A stretch of DNA of 64,000 nt from Bifidobacterium pseudolongum subsp. globosum (GTDB taxonomy: Bacteria; Actinomycetota; Actinomycetes; Actinomycetales; Bifidobacteriaceae): the NCBI RefSeq assembly GCF_004155535.1, contig NZ_RYUH01000004.1:1-64000 (forward strand), given 5' to 3'. Below are positions 26,795 to 34,612 of the stretch, one piece after another. The notes beneath the pieces are model-generated. The model did no database searches. It was not told the DNA's origin and was given only the letters and a program-made list of their open reading frames with translations. The position numbers and the translations under genes were made by a program. The stretch's first letter is position 1; each line of letters starts with the position of its first letter.

Positions 26795-27898
26795 TCACCG
26801 CTCCCACAGCTCCGCGCCGAACGACTCGAAATATGCGCACAGTTCGCGCGCCATCTCCTCGTCTTCGGCGATGCGCGGGTGGCCGGGCGTGCCCGTCCCC
26901 GCGCGCGAATACGCGAAATGCGTGACCTGCGGGTCGTTGCACTCCGCCACCACTTCGTCAATCGCACGGTCCCAATTCGCGTCATGCTCAAGCACCGTCG
27001 TGGTGCACACGATGTGCGCGTCGGGGTATTGCGCGCGCAGTGCGTGGATGAAGTCGGCATACCGCGCGCGCCAATGCGACGCGGTCTCGCCGGTGTAGTC
27101 GCGCGCCATGAAGTCGTCGGGGTGCGAATCGTTCTGTCCGAGCGCGATGACGACGACGTGCGGGTCGTAGTCGTGGAAATCCCACATGATCGGCTCGCTG
27201 ATTGCGGGATTGTACGCCGCGCGGTTCCAGATGCTCTCCATGCCGATGTAGTCAGGCGCGTTGAACCAGCCGATGCCGTCGAGCAGCGGTGCGCCGCCCT
27301 GCGCGATGATGCGCAGGTCCGCGCCGAGCTTGCGGGCGGCGATCGCGCCGTATGAATACCACGAGTTGCTGTAGCCCGACAGGTCCACGTCCGGGTCGGC
27401 CTTGCCCGTGTACAGCACGGCCTCGTTGCGCTCGCCGCAGCTCACCGAATCGCCGTAGATCTCGATGCGGCGCTCGCTCGGCGCCTGCGCGGGCGCACTG
27501 ACGCGCGCGTCACCATCCACAAGCACGCCGGCGAATTCCAGATAGTGCATGCCGCCGTCCTGGCGTTTGAAAACCGCGGCTTCGTGCTCGATCAGCGGCA
27601 GATGGTCGGCGATTGTGAGCGTGAGCATGCCGGTTTCGGGGTTTTCGGTGCAGTTCGCGGGCATGTCCGGCTCGGCGGGGCTGGGGATGCGCACACTGTA
27701 CTGTGTGTTGTCGATGATCACGCCGAGGCGAATATCGCCGTAATTCCAATGGTTGCGCAGGCGCACGGCGAGCGTGCGGCCGGTGAATCGGAAGCGGGCC
27801 TGCGTGTACGGGTAGACCCACAGCTGGCCGCCGTCTGCGGTGGCTGTGATGCGGCCTTGTGTGCGCAATGACTCGTCTGAGGCGGAGATGAACTGCAT
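26795..27898 (-). CDS. SGNH/GDSL esterase, CE2-like
   Basis: A 367-residue hydrolase. Residues 1-130 form a beta-rich domain and the rest an SGNH fold with GDSVSCGE (nucleophile), GQND (block III) and a His in GTPGHPRIAEDEE. This arrangement fits carbohydrate esterase family 2, whose members deacetylate sugars or act as transacetylases. No signal peptide was seen. Placed 53 bp ahead of the sialate O-acetylesterase, it is probably cotranscribed. The substrate could be O-acetylated sialic acid or acetylated beta-mannan or xylan oligosaccharides; a mannan locus starts 2.6 kb away. ATG 27898 follows AAAGGAG. Confidence 0.82.
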   Translation of the reverse strand: MQFISASDESLRTQGRITATADGGQLWVYPYTQARFRFTGRTLAVRLRNHWNYGDIRLGVIIDNTQYSVRIPSPAEPDMPANCTENPETGMLTLTIADHLPLIEHEAAVFKRQDGGMHYLEFAGVLVDGDARVSAPAQAPSERRIEIYGDSVSCGERNEAVLYTGKADPDVDLSGYSNSWYSYGAIAARKLGADLRIIAQGGAPLLDGIGWFNAPDYIGMESIWNRAAYNPAISEPIMWDFHDYDPHVVVIALGQNDSHPDDFMARDYTGETASHWRARYADFIHALRAQYPDAHIVCTTTVLEHDANWDRAIDEVVAECNDPQVTHFAYSRAGTGTPGHPRIAEDEEMARELCAYFESFGAELWER

Positions 27899-27955
27899 GA
27901 CACTCCTTTGTGTGTGGCTGTGCGCGCGGGTTTCGCGCGTGCCGGGCACTGTCGA

Positions 27956-27968
27956 TTATCGGCGATAA
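27956..27968. promoter_or_regulatory. Palindrome between the esterase and beta-glucosidase genes
   Basis: TTATCG-G-CGATAA is a perfect inverted repeat lying 58 bp before the esterase start (minus) and about 200 bp before the GH1 gene (plus). It is a candidate operator for one or both divergent genes. The remaining 27969-28169 shows no gene. Confidence 0.4.
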
Positions 27969-28169
27969 CCGTACGTGTGTCCACCGGTATCGATGATAGC
28001 GAAGCCGTCCGGCGCGACATGCTGAAGCGCTACAGTATTTGGAATAGTTGTGGTTTGTTGATAATCTCTTCAACAAGGCAAGCGCAGGCAATGGTTGCCG
28101 GGCTATCGCACACTCACCCCAGCTGCACGGACATAACCGCATGCGGCGCCAACTAGAAAGGAATCGGCA

Positions 28170-29552
28170 ATGACGATGATCTTCCCCAAGGGATTCATGT
28201 TCGGCACGGCCACCGCGGCGTATCAGATCGAAGGCGCGGCGGCGGAGGGTGGCCGTACGCCGTCGATCTGGGACACGTTCTCGCACACCGGCCACACGTT
28301 GAACGGCGACAGCGGCGATGTGGCCGACGATTTCTACCATCGTTGGGAAGACGACCTCAAGCTGCTGCGCGACCTGGGTGTGAACGCCTACCGCTTCTCG
28401 ATCGGCATCCCGCGCGTCATCCCCACGCCGGACGGCAAGCCGAACCAGGAAGGCCTCGATTTCTACAGCAGGATCGTCGACCGCCTGCTCGAATACGGCA
28501 TCGCGCCTATCGTGACGCTCTACCACTGGGACCTGCCGCAGTACATGGCGTCGGAAGACGGCCGTGAGGGCGGCTGGCTCGAGCGCGAGACGGCGTACAA
28601 AATCGCCGATTACGCCGGCATTGTGGCCAAGTGCCTGGGCGACCGCGTGCACACGTACACGACGCTCAACGAGCCGTGGTGCGCCACGTACCTGAGCTAC
28701 GGCGGCACCGAGCAGGCGCCGGGCCTGGGCGCAGGCCCGCTCGCGTTCTGCACGGTGCACCACATCAACCTCGCGCATGGCCTCATGTGCCAGGCCGTGC
28801 GCGCCGAGGCGGGCGGCAAGCCCGAACTCTCCGTCACGTGCAATCTGCAGGTCTGCCGTGGCGACGCGGACGCCGTGCACCGCCTCGACCTGATCGCGAA
28901 CCGCGCGTTCCTCGACCCGATGCTGCGCGGGCGCTACCCGCAGGAGCTCTTCGCGATCACGAAGGGCATCTGCGACTGGGACTTCATCCGCGACGGCGAC
29001 CTCGCGCTGATCAACCAGCCGATTGATGTGCTCGGCCTCAACTACTACTCGACGAACCTCGTCAAGATGAGCGACCGGCCACAGTTTCCGCAGAGCACCG
29101 GGGCGTCCACGACGCCCGGCGCGAGCGACGTCGACTGGCTGCCGACGCCCGGCCCGCACACCGAGATGGGGTGGAACATCGACCCGGACGCGCTGTATGA
29201 GACGCTTGTGCGGCTCAACGACAACTACCCGGGCATGCCGCTTGTGGTGACCGAGAACGGCATGGCGTGCCCCGACAAGGTGGAAGTGGGCCCTGACGGC
29301 GTGAAGATGGTGCACGACAACGACCGCATCGACTATCTGCGCCGACACCTTGAGGCGGTGTACCGCGCGATCGAGGAGGGCACCGATGTGCGTGGATACT
29401 TCGCGTGGTCGCTGATGGACAACTTCGAATGGGCCTTCGGCTACAGCAAGCGCTTCGGCCTGACCTACGTGGACTACGAGTCGCAGGAGCGCATCAAGAA
29501 AGACAGCTTCGAGTGGTACCGCCGCTTCATCGCCGACCATAGCGCGCGCTGA
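28170..29552 (+). CDS. Beta-glucosidase (GH1)
   Basis: Hydrolyses beta-glucosides or related short beta-linked sugars in the cytoplasm. The 460-residue enzyme is of standard length. Acid/base Glu168 lies in TTLNEPW and nucleophile Glu362 in VVTENG; the aglycone and glycone contacts AAYQIEGA, YHWDLPQ and LMDNFEWAFGYSKRFGLTYVDY are intact. AAAGGA precedes ATG 28170. It is a single-gene unit ended by a strong hairpin, with a palindrome upstream. Position beside the mannoside locus could mean work on gluco-manno-oligosaccharides, but nothing in the sequence proves it. Confidence 0.95.
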   Translation: MTMIFPKGFMFGTATAAYQIEGAAAEGGRTPSIWDTFSHTGHTLNGDSGDVADDFYHRWEDDLKLLRDLGVNAYRFSIGIPRVIPTPDGKPNQEGLDFYSRIVDRLLEYGIAPIVTLYHWDLPQYMASEDGREGGWLERETAYKIADYAGIVAKCLGDRVHTYTTLNEPWCATYLSYGGTEQAPGLGAGPLAFCTVHHINLAHGLMCQAVRAEAGGKPELSVTCNLQVCRGDADAVHRLDLIANRAFLDPMLRGRYPQELFAITKGICDWDFIRDGDLALINQPIDVLGLNYYSTNLVKMSDRPQFPQSTGASTTPGASDVDWLPTPGPHTEMGWNIDPDALYETLVRLNDNYPGMPLVVTENGMACPDKVEVGPDGVKMVHDNDRIDYLRRHLEAVYRAIEEGTDVRGYFAWSLMDNFEWAFGYSKRFGLTYVDYESQERIKKDSFEWYRRFIADHSAR

Positions 29553-29571
29553 AGCGCACTCGTAACCCTCA

Positions 29572-29612
29572 AACGGCTGTTTCCGGCTTTTCGCTGGAAA
29601 CAGCCGTTGTTG
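29572..29612 (+). terminator. Terminator of the beta-glucosidase gene
   Basis: AACGGCTGTTTCC (29572-29584) and GGAAACAGCCGTT (29596-29608) give a perfect 13-bp stem with an 11-base loop, followed by a T/G-rich tract. Confidence 0.8.
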
Positions 29613-29718
29613 TGTCTGGGGCATCTTCGGGCATAGAGGAACTAAAACGTGTTGTTCATCCTGTCGGGAACACGTTGTGGCAGTGGGCGCACCGGCGTGC
29701 CATGCCCGGTGCGCCCAT

Positions 29719-29766
29719 ACATGGCCATGTGCGGCTGGCATGACATGGCCATGTATGGTTGGCATG
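29719..29766. repeat. Two tandem 24-bp repeats
   Basis: Units 29719-29742 and 29743-29766 match at 21 of 24 positions, each starting with the 12-bp palindrome ACATGGCCATGT and ending GGCATG. The surrounding 29640-30357 has no convincing gene; ORFs there are built from these and the next repeats. Confidence 0.6.
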
Positions 29767-29890
29767 TCGTCGAACCCACGGGATGCGCATACGTGGCAGT
29801 CATGCGATCTGCGCTGCTGGGCGACGAACCTCTGAGCGCCCCCCGACGAAAGTCATATCCGGGGCCGCTGAGGATGACAACCGTCTGTAC

Positions 29891-29991
29891 CTGTCCGAAA
29901 AAACGGAAGGGTACCGATTTTTCAGACAGATGCTCCTCGTAACTGTCCGAAATCACGGTGCGGCACCGATTTTTCAGACAGATGCGCCTCG
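29891..29991. repeat. Two 49-bp repeats, each an imperfect hairpin
   Basis: Units 29891-29939 and 29943-29991 are direct copies with few mismatches. Each opens CTGTCCGAAA and closes with TTTTTCAGACAG before GATGCkCCTCG. Inside each, the arms pair at most positions around a short loop. They resemble REP-type intergenic elements. Confidence 0.55.
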
Positions 29992-30357
29992 CCAAGGAAA
30001 AGCACGCATGTCAATGGGCGTCCCCAATGCGGGCAGGCCGGTGCGCTTGCTGCCACAACATGGTGCTGGCAGGATAGACGACACGCTTGGTTCCTATACG
30101 CCCATCTTCGTGGTCCTCTATATATGAAGTGGACAGGTGCGCTGTGCATCGGCGGCACATTGAGACACGCCGAATGCGTGAAGCGCTTAATGCTTTTTTG
30201 GCTACAACGTGAAGGCGGAGTTGACGGTAGGGGAAGGTGGTCGATGCGGTGTCTGCAAGTGATAATCGTTGCAAACATTGGGAAATCGGTTGTATTGATG
30301 ATAACGCTTGCATAGCATTTGAGCTGTGCTGACCACGCCTAGACACGACGGAACTAC

Positions 30358-30394
30358 TTAAGCGCTTGACAAATTGTAAGAAGTCGGATATATT
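30358..30394 (+). promoter_or_regulatory. Promoter and LacI operator of the mannoside binding-protein gene
   Basis: TTGACA (30366-30371) and TATATT (30389-30394) at 17-bp spacing form a near-consensus promoter. The operator TTAAGCGCTTGA (30358-30369) overlaps the -35. A second copy TGAAGCGCTTAA lies at 30179-30190, suitable for DNA looping. The LacI protein encoded at 37556 is the likely ligand. Confidence 0.8.
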
Positions 30395-30407
30395 GATTCC
30401 ATCGTTC

Positions 30408-30500
30408 ATCTCAGGCAGGCAGAGAAGCCTGGAGGTGATCACGGCTCACAGTTGAGCGGGGATTCGGCGACGAAGCCCGGAAGCTAAGGAAGGATAACAG
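30408..30500 (+). promoter_or_regulatory. 5' UTR element shared with the permease transcript
   Basis: CAGGCAGGCAGAGAAGCCTG begins near 30413, and the same 20-base string recurs near 32331 before the permease gene. It is followed in both cases by AGGTG, a GTTGA box and TAAGGAAGGA. The string can fold as CAGGC/GCCTG. Conservation between two leaders suggests an RNA-level function or recent duplication. Confidence 0.45.
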
Positions 30501-30501
30501 A

Positions 30502-31878
30502 ATGAACGTCAAGAAGATTGCGGCGGCCGGCATTGCGGCGGCATGTCTGATCAGTGTGGCGGCATGCGGCGGCAACGGCTCCGCTGACTCCAACAACAAG
30601 TCCGGCGTCACGTACCTGGAGATCAAGCTCGGCGAGACCGGAAAGGATCTCAAGGCCGAGATCACGTTCTTCAACGGCCGTACCGACATGGGCCTCGCCT
30701 CGTACCCGGGCAAGAACTGGGAGTCCTACATGAAGGACTTCAACGAGATGTACCCGGGCATCAAGGTCAAGGTGCAGACCGATTCGAACTACGCCGATTC
30801 CGCGCTCACCCGCCTGCAGGCGAACAATGATTCGTGGGATGTCATGATGATCCCGGCGGTCGACCGCTCCGAATTCTCGAACTACTTCGTCTCCTACGGC
30901 GCCACCGAAGACATGGACAAGGAGATCAAGCTAGCCAACGAGAAGGCATACGACGGCCAGACCTACGGCATCGCCACCGACGGCCAGACCTCCGGCGTCG
31001 TCTACAATGTCAAGGTGTTCAAGGACGCCGGCGTCACCGAACTGCCGAAGACCCCCGAGGAGTTCCAGGCCGCGCTCAAGAAGGTCAAGGAGAACACCAA
31101 GGCCATCCCGCTGTACACCAACTTCGCCGAGGCTTGGGCCATGGGCGCATGGGACGCCTACATCGGCGGCAACGCGACCGGCGACCCGAAGTTCATGAAC
31201 CAGGTCATGCCGCACGACAAGACCCCGTTCAAGAAGGACGACAAGGCCCCCGACACCCACCCGTACGCCGTCTACAAGACGCTGTACGACGCGGTGGCCA
31301 ATGGCTACACCGAAGAGGACTACTCCACGACTGACTGGGAATCCTCGAAGGGCCGCATCAACAACGGCGAGATCGCCACGATGGTGCTTGGCGCCTGGGC
31401 CGTGCCGCAGATGAAGCAGGCCGGCGACCACCCGGATGACGTGCAGTACATGCCGTTCCCGATCACCGTTGGCGGCAAGCAGTACGCCACGATGGCCGGC
31501 AACTACTCGATGGGCATCAACAAGAACTCCGACGCGGACCGCCAGCAGGCCGCGATGATCTTCGTCAAGTGGATGACCGAGAAGTCGGGCTACGCCAAGA
31601 ACGAAGGCGGCATCCCGATCGTCAAGAGCGATGACTCGCTGCCGGACACCTACGAGCACTTCAAGGACGTCGAACTGATCGTCGACGACCCGGCGAAGGA
31701 AGGCGAAGAGGACCTCTTCGCGGACATCAACTCCGACTCCGAGCTCGGCATCAACAACGGCAACGGCAAGAAGATCCAGGACATCGTGACCGACGCCGCC
31801 AACAAGTCCAAGACCATCGACCAGATCATGGGCGAATGGGACGAGAAGTGGGGCGCCGCTGTCGAGTCCGAAAGCTGA
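30502..31878 (+). CDS. ABC solute-binding lipoprotein, probable manno-oligosaccharide binder
   Basis: Extracellular capture protein of a carbohydrate (CUT1) importer. The 458-residue precursor has a signal peptide ending in lipobox VAAC (Cys22), followed by the SBP_bac_1 fold. The mature part begins with a Ser/Asn-rich linker. It lies alone on its transcript: a very strong hairpin follows, and the permeases have their own promoter with the same operator. Specificity for beta-manno-oligosaccharides is inferred from the GH2, GH36 and epimerase genes downstream and from characterised bifidobacterial mannan importers. Start ATG 30502 follows AAGGAAGGA. Confidence 0.88.
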   Translation: MNVKKIAAAGIAAACLISVAACGGNGSADSNNKSGVTYLEIKLGETGKDLKAEITFFNGRTDMGLASYPGKNWESYMKDFNEMYPGIKVKVQTDSNYADSALTRLQANNDSWDVMMIPAVDRSEFSNYFVSYGATEDMDKEIKLANEKAYDGQTYGIATDGQTSGVVYNVKVFKDAGVTELPKTPEEFQAALKKVKENTKAIPLYTNFAEAWAMGAWDAYIGGNATGDPKFMNQVMPHDKTPFKKDDKAPDTHPYAVYKTLYDAVANGYTEEDYSTTDWESSKGRINNGEIATMVLGAWAVPQMKQAGDHPDDVQYMPFPITVGGKQYATMAGNYSMGINKNSDADRQQAAMIFVKWMTEKSGYAKNEGGIPIVKSDDSLPDTYEHFKDVELIVDDPAKEGEEDLFADINSDSELGINNGNGKKIQDIVTDAANKSKTIDQIMGEWDEKWGAAVESES

Positions 31879-31940
31879 TCTGACGCGCCAGTTACGCCCT
31901 GGCGCAAGCAAGTCCTCCATCTCACCTCCTTTCCTCTAGC

Positions 31941-31976
31941 ACGGTGCCGGCCCCTCGCACGAGGGGCCGGCACCGT
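31941..31976 (+). terminator. Strong hairpin between binding protein and permease genes
   Basis: ACGGTGCCGGCCCCTCG (31941-31957) is perfectly complementary to 31960-31976, leaving a two-base loop. There is no clear T-run, so it may both limit read-through and protect the abundant binding-protein mRNA. Of the rest of 31879-32270, only a half operator CGCTTAAG (32041-32048) stands out; I see no gene. Confidence 0.7.
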
Positions 31977-32273
31977 TCGTATATGTGTGCGATCGGGCGA
32001 AATGCCGTGGATTGGCGTCATACGGCGGCTGTACATTATGCGCTTAAGTATTGCGGTGCGGGGGGAGGAAAGGGGTGTGCGATGCGGAAAACGGCTAGAA
32101 GCGGCCATTTTTCAAGCGTTATTAGGTCGTGGAAGGGGAGGTGCCTGGAATGTGCATAAGGCGCACCTCACGCCAGGGGATCGAAATTAAGTTGGACCCA
32201 GTATGTTGGACCAAGTCAATGAATAGCGACAATCGTTGGAATTGTGCGGTTTACGCGCGCGACACGACGCAAC

Positions 32274-32310
32274 TTAAGCGCTTGACAAACTGGAATCACG
32301 GCGATATATT
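32274..32310 (+). promoter_or_regulatory. Promoter and LacI operator of the mannoside permease operon
   Basis: TTGACA (32282-32287) and TATATT (32305-32310) at 17 bp repeat the binding-protein promoter exactly. The operator TTAAGCGCTTGA (32274-32285) again overlaps the -35. The leader then carries the shared CAGGCAGGC...GCCTG element. Confidence 0.8.
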
Positions 32311-32442
32311 ATGTGACATCACTTATCACAGGCAGGCAGAGAAGCCTGAGGTGGGTACCCGCTTCGGATTCACGGTTGAATCCCCAGCGGGGCCGCGAAC
32401 CTACAGCATTCGCGGTTGGATAAGGAAGGAACAGAGACCATC

Positions 32443-33519
32443 ATGACTACCTCACAACCGGCTGTGAGCACCGCCGAGGCGGTTCCGTTCAACAAGCAGC
32501 CCCGCGATTGGAAGAAGATCGGCATCATCGTCCTCTTCTGCGCGCTCCCCATTGCCTTGCTCGTTGTGTTCACGTACCTGCCGTTCTTCCAGATGTGCGG
32601 GTACAGCTTCTACAAGATGAAGTACATCGGCACACCGAAGTTCATCGGATTCAAGAACTACACCGACATCTTCACCCGCCCGGACCTGCTCGCCACGCTC
32701 AAGCTCTCGCTGTACTACATGGTCGGCGCGCTGATCCAGGTGGCCCTCGCGCTCTACCTGGCCACCGTGCTCGCCTTCAAGGTCAAGGGCGGCAGCTTCT
32801 TCAAGGGCGCCATATTCTTCCCCTACCTGATCAACGGCATCGCCATCGGCTTCATCTTCAAGTTCTTCTACACCCGCGGCTACGTGCTCGACTCGGTGCT
32901 CCAGTGGTGCGGGTTCAGCCTCGACAACCTGCCGTACTGGCTGCGTGACCAGAAGGTGAACAACTGGTCGCTCGTGGCGTCCTCGGTGTGGAGGTACCTG
33001 GGCCAGACGATGATCCTCTTCATCGGCGCGATCATGTCGATCGACGGCTCGCTCTACGAGGCTGCGGAGATCGACGGCGCCAACAAGTGGCAGCAGTTCA
33101 AGCACATCATCCTGCCGGGCATCCAGACGATCCTCGTGCTCAACATCATCCTCTCGATCACCGGTTCGCTCTCCGCGTTCGAGGCCCCGTACGTCATCAC
33201 CTCGGGCGCCAACGGCACCGGCACCTTCTTCGTGCAGATGGACAAGATCGCGCACTCCGACCAGAAGGTCGGCCTCGCCTCCGCAATGGCCGTGGTGCTG
33301 CTCGTGATCATCATGATCTGCGCGCTTCTGCAGAAGATCATCATGAACTACCTGTTCCGTGACGCGGACGACGGCACCGCCAAGGCACGCAAGCACGCCC
33401 AGAAGGTCGAAAAGGCCCGCAAGAAGGCCATGCGCCAGCAGAACAAGGTCGCGGTCGGCGCCGCCCCGCTCTTCAAGAACGGTTCGAGCGCCAAGACGGA
33501 AACGGCGGTGGAATCATGA
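32443..33519 (+). CDS. Carbohydrate ABC permease (MalF/CUT1 type)
   Basis: A 358-residue permease with six helices and the EAA loop LYEAAEIDGANKWQQFKHIILPGI. A Lys/Arg-rich C-terminal tail of about 45 residues follows the last helix. It forms the importer channel with the next gene. The shared ATPase (MsiK-like) is not encoded here, as is usual for actinobacterial CUT1 systems. ATG 32443 is preferred to an upstream in-frame ATG at 32416, which lies before the AAGGAAGGA ribosome site. Confidence 0.93.
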   Translation: MTTSQPAVSTAEAVPFNKQPRDWKKIGIIVLFCALPIALLVVFTYLPFFQMCGYSFYKMKYIGTPKFIGFKNYTDIFTRPDLLATLKLSLYYMVGALIQVALALYLATVLAFKVKGGSFFKGAIFFPYLINGIAIGFIFKFFYTRGYVLDSVLQWCGFSLDNLPYWLRDQKVNNWSLVASSVWRYLGQTMILFIGAIMSIDGSLYEAAEIDGANKWQQFKHIILPGIQTILVLNIILSITGSLSAFEAPYVITSGANGTGTFFVQMDKIAHSDQKVGLASAMAVVLLVIIMICALLQKIIMNYLFRDADDGTAKARKHAQKVEKARKKAMRQQNKVAVGAAPLFKNGSSAKTETAVES

Positions 33520-34457
33520 GCAGCGCAACCGTCAACGCCAGCAACAACATGACCCCCATGCACAGCGAACCAGAGAAAGGAATCGCCATGGAAACCCAGG
33601 TGAAGAAGGTCAGCCCGCTGTACCACGTGCGCCGTGGGATCCTCGTCTTCCTTAAGTACTTCAGCCTCGTCTTCATCACGTTCTGCATCCTGCTTCCCCT
33701 CGTCTCATGCGTGTGGACGGCTGCGAAGACGGACGCGGAGTACAAGACCGGCAATGTGATGGCCATGCCGCACAACTGGTTCAACTTCAGCAACTACGCT
33801 GAGGCGTTCAAGCTGTCGAACATGGCCGTGGCGTTCCGCAACAGCTTCATCGTGCTGGTGTGCGTCTGCTTCATGACCACGATCATCGGCACCCAGCTCG
33901 CCTATGTGCTCAGCCGCTTCCAGTTCCCCGGCAACGCGTTCATCCGCGGCGCGTTCACGATCGCGGCACTGCTCCCCGGCATCGCGATGCAGGTGGCGGT
34001 CTACAAGATCATGGGCTCGCTCGGCATGATCAACTCCCTGTGGGGCTACATCATCATGTCGATGGGCACGGATGTCATCTCGATCTACATCTTCATCCAA
34101 TACTTCGAGAACCTGCCCATATCACTTGATGAGGCGGCGATGATCGACGGCGCCAGCTATTTCACGATTTACGGGCGCATCCTGCTCCCGCTGCTCAAGC
34201 CGGCGATTGTGACCGCGCTGATCCTCAAGGGCGTCGGCATCTACAACGAGTACTATGCCGCGAACCTGTACCTGCAAGACAAGCAGAAACTCGGCACGGT
34301 CGCCATCTCGCTCTACGCCTTCACCGGCCCGCAAGGCAGCAAATACAACCTGATCTGCGCCGGCGTGATCGTGACGCTGTTGCCCGCCCTGATCCTCTTC
34401 CTGATCTTCCAGAAGCAGATCTACAACGGCGTCGCCGCAGGCGCGGTCAAGGAGTAA
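33516..34457 (+). CDS. Carbohydrate ABC permease (MalG/CUT1 type)
   Basis: Second channel subunit, 313 residues, with the EAA loop LDEAAMIDGASYFTIYGRILLPLLKP. The ATG at 33516 overlaps the upstream stop (ATGA). An internal ATG at 33588 has its own AAAGGA ribosome site and gives a 289-residue form starting METQVKK, closer to usual MalG length; either start may be used. The GH2 gene follows 155 bp later, probably on the same transcript. Confidence 0.92.
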   Translation: MSSATVNASNNMTPMHSEPEKGIAMETQVKKVSPLYHVRRGILVFLKYFSLVFITFCILLPLVSCVWTAAKTDAEYKTGNVMAMPHNWFNFSNYAEAFKLSNMAVAFRNSFIVLVCVCFMTTIIGTQLAYVLSRFQFPGNAFIRGAFTIAALLPGIAMQVAVYKIMGSLGMINSLWGYIIMSMGTDVISIYIFIQYFENLPISLDEAAMIDGASYFTIYGRILLPLLKPAIVTALILKGVGIYNEYYAANLYLQDKQKLGTVAISLYAFTGPQGSKYNLICAGVIVTLLPALILFLIFQKQIYNGVAAGAVKE

Positions 34458-34612
34458 TCCGCACACAGCAACAACACGTTCCTTTCCCCTTCCTCACCAT
34501 CAGGAGCTGCGCCGATCGAATGATGGTCGGCGTGGCTCCACCCATTCCCCATTCATCTGGTCCGCCGCACCGCGACGTAGAGGCCCGCGCAGACCCCAAC
34601 AAGGAGGACACC

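Noticed and set aside
27510-29765. 751-codon minus-strand frame over the beta-glucosidase
   Set aside because: The plus-strand GH1 gene has complete catalytic motifs; the opposite frame has none and extends into repeats.
29642-30127. ORFs of about 120 codons on both strands in the repeat region
   Set aside because: Their peptides duplicate the 49-bp and 24-bp DNA repeats, there is no ribosome site, and no family resemblance is seen.
30011-30442. 143-codon minus-strand ORF across the mannoside promoter
   Set aside because: It would cover a consensus TTGACA-17-TATATT promoter and its operator on the other strand, and shows no protein-like pattern.
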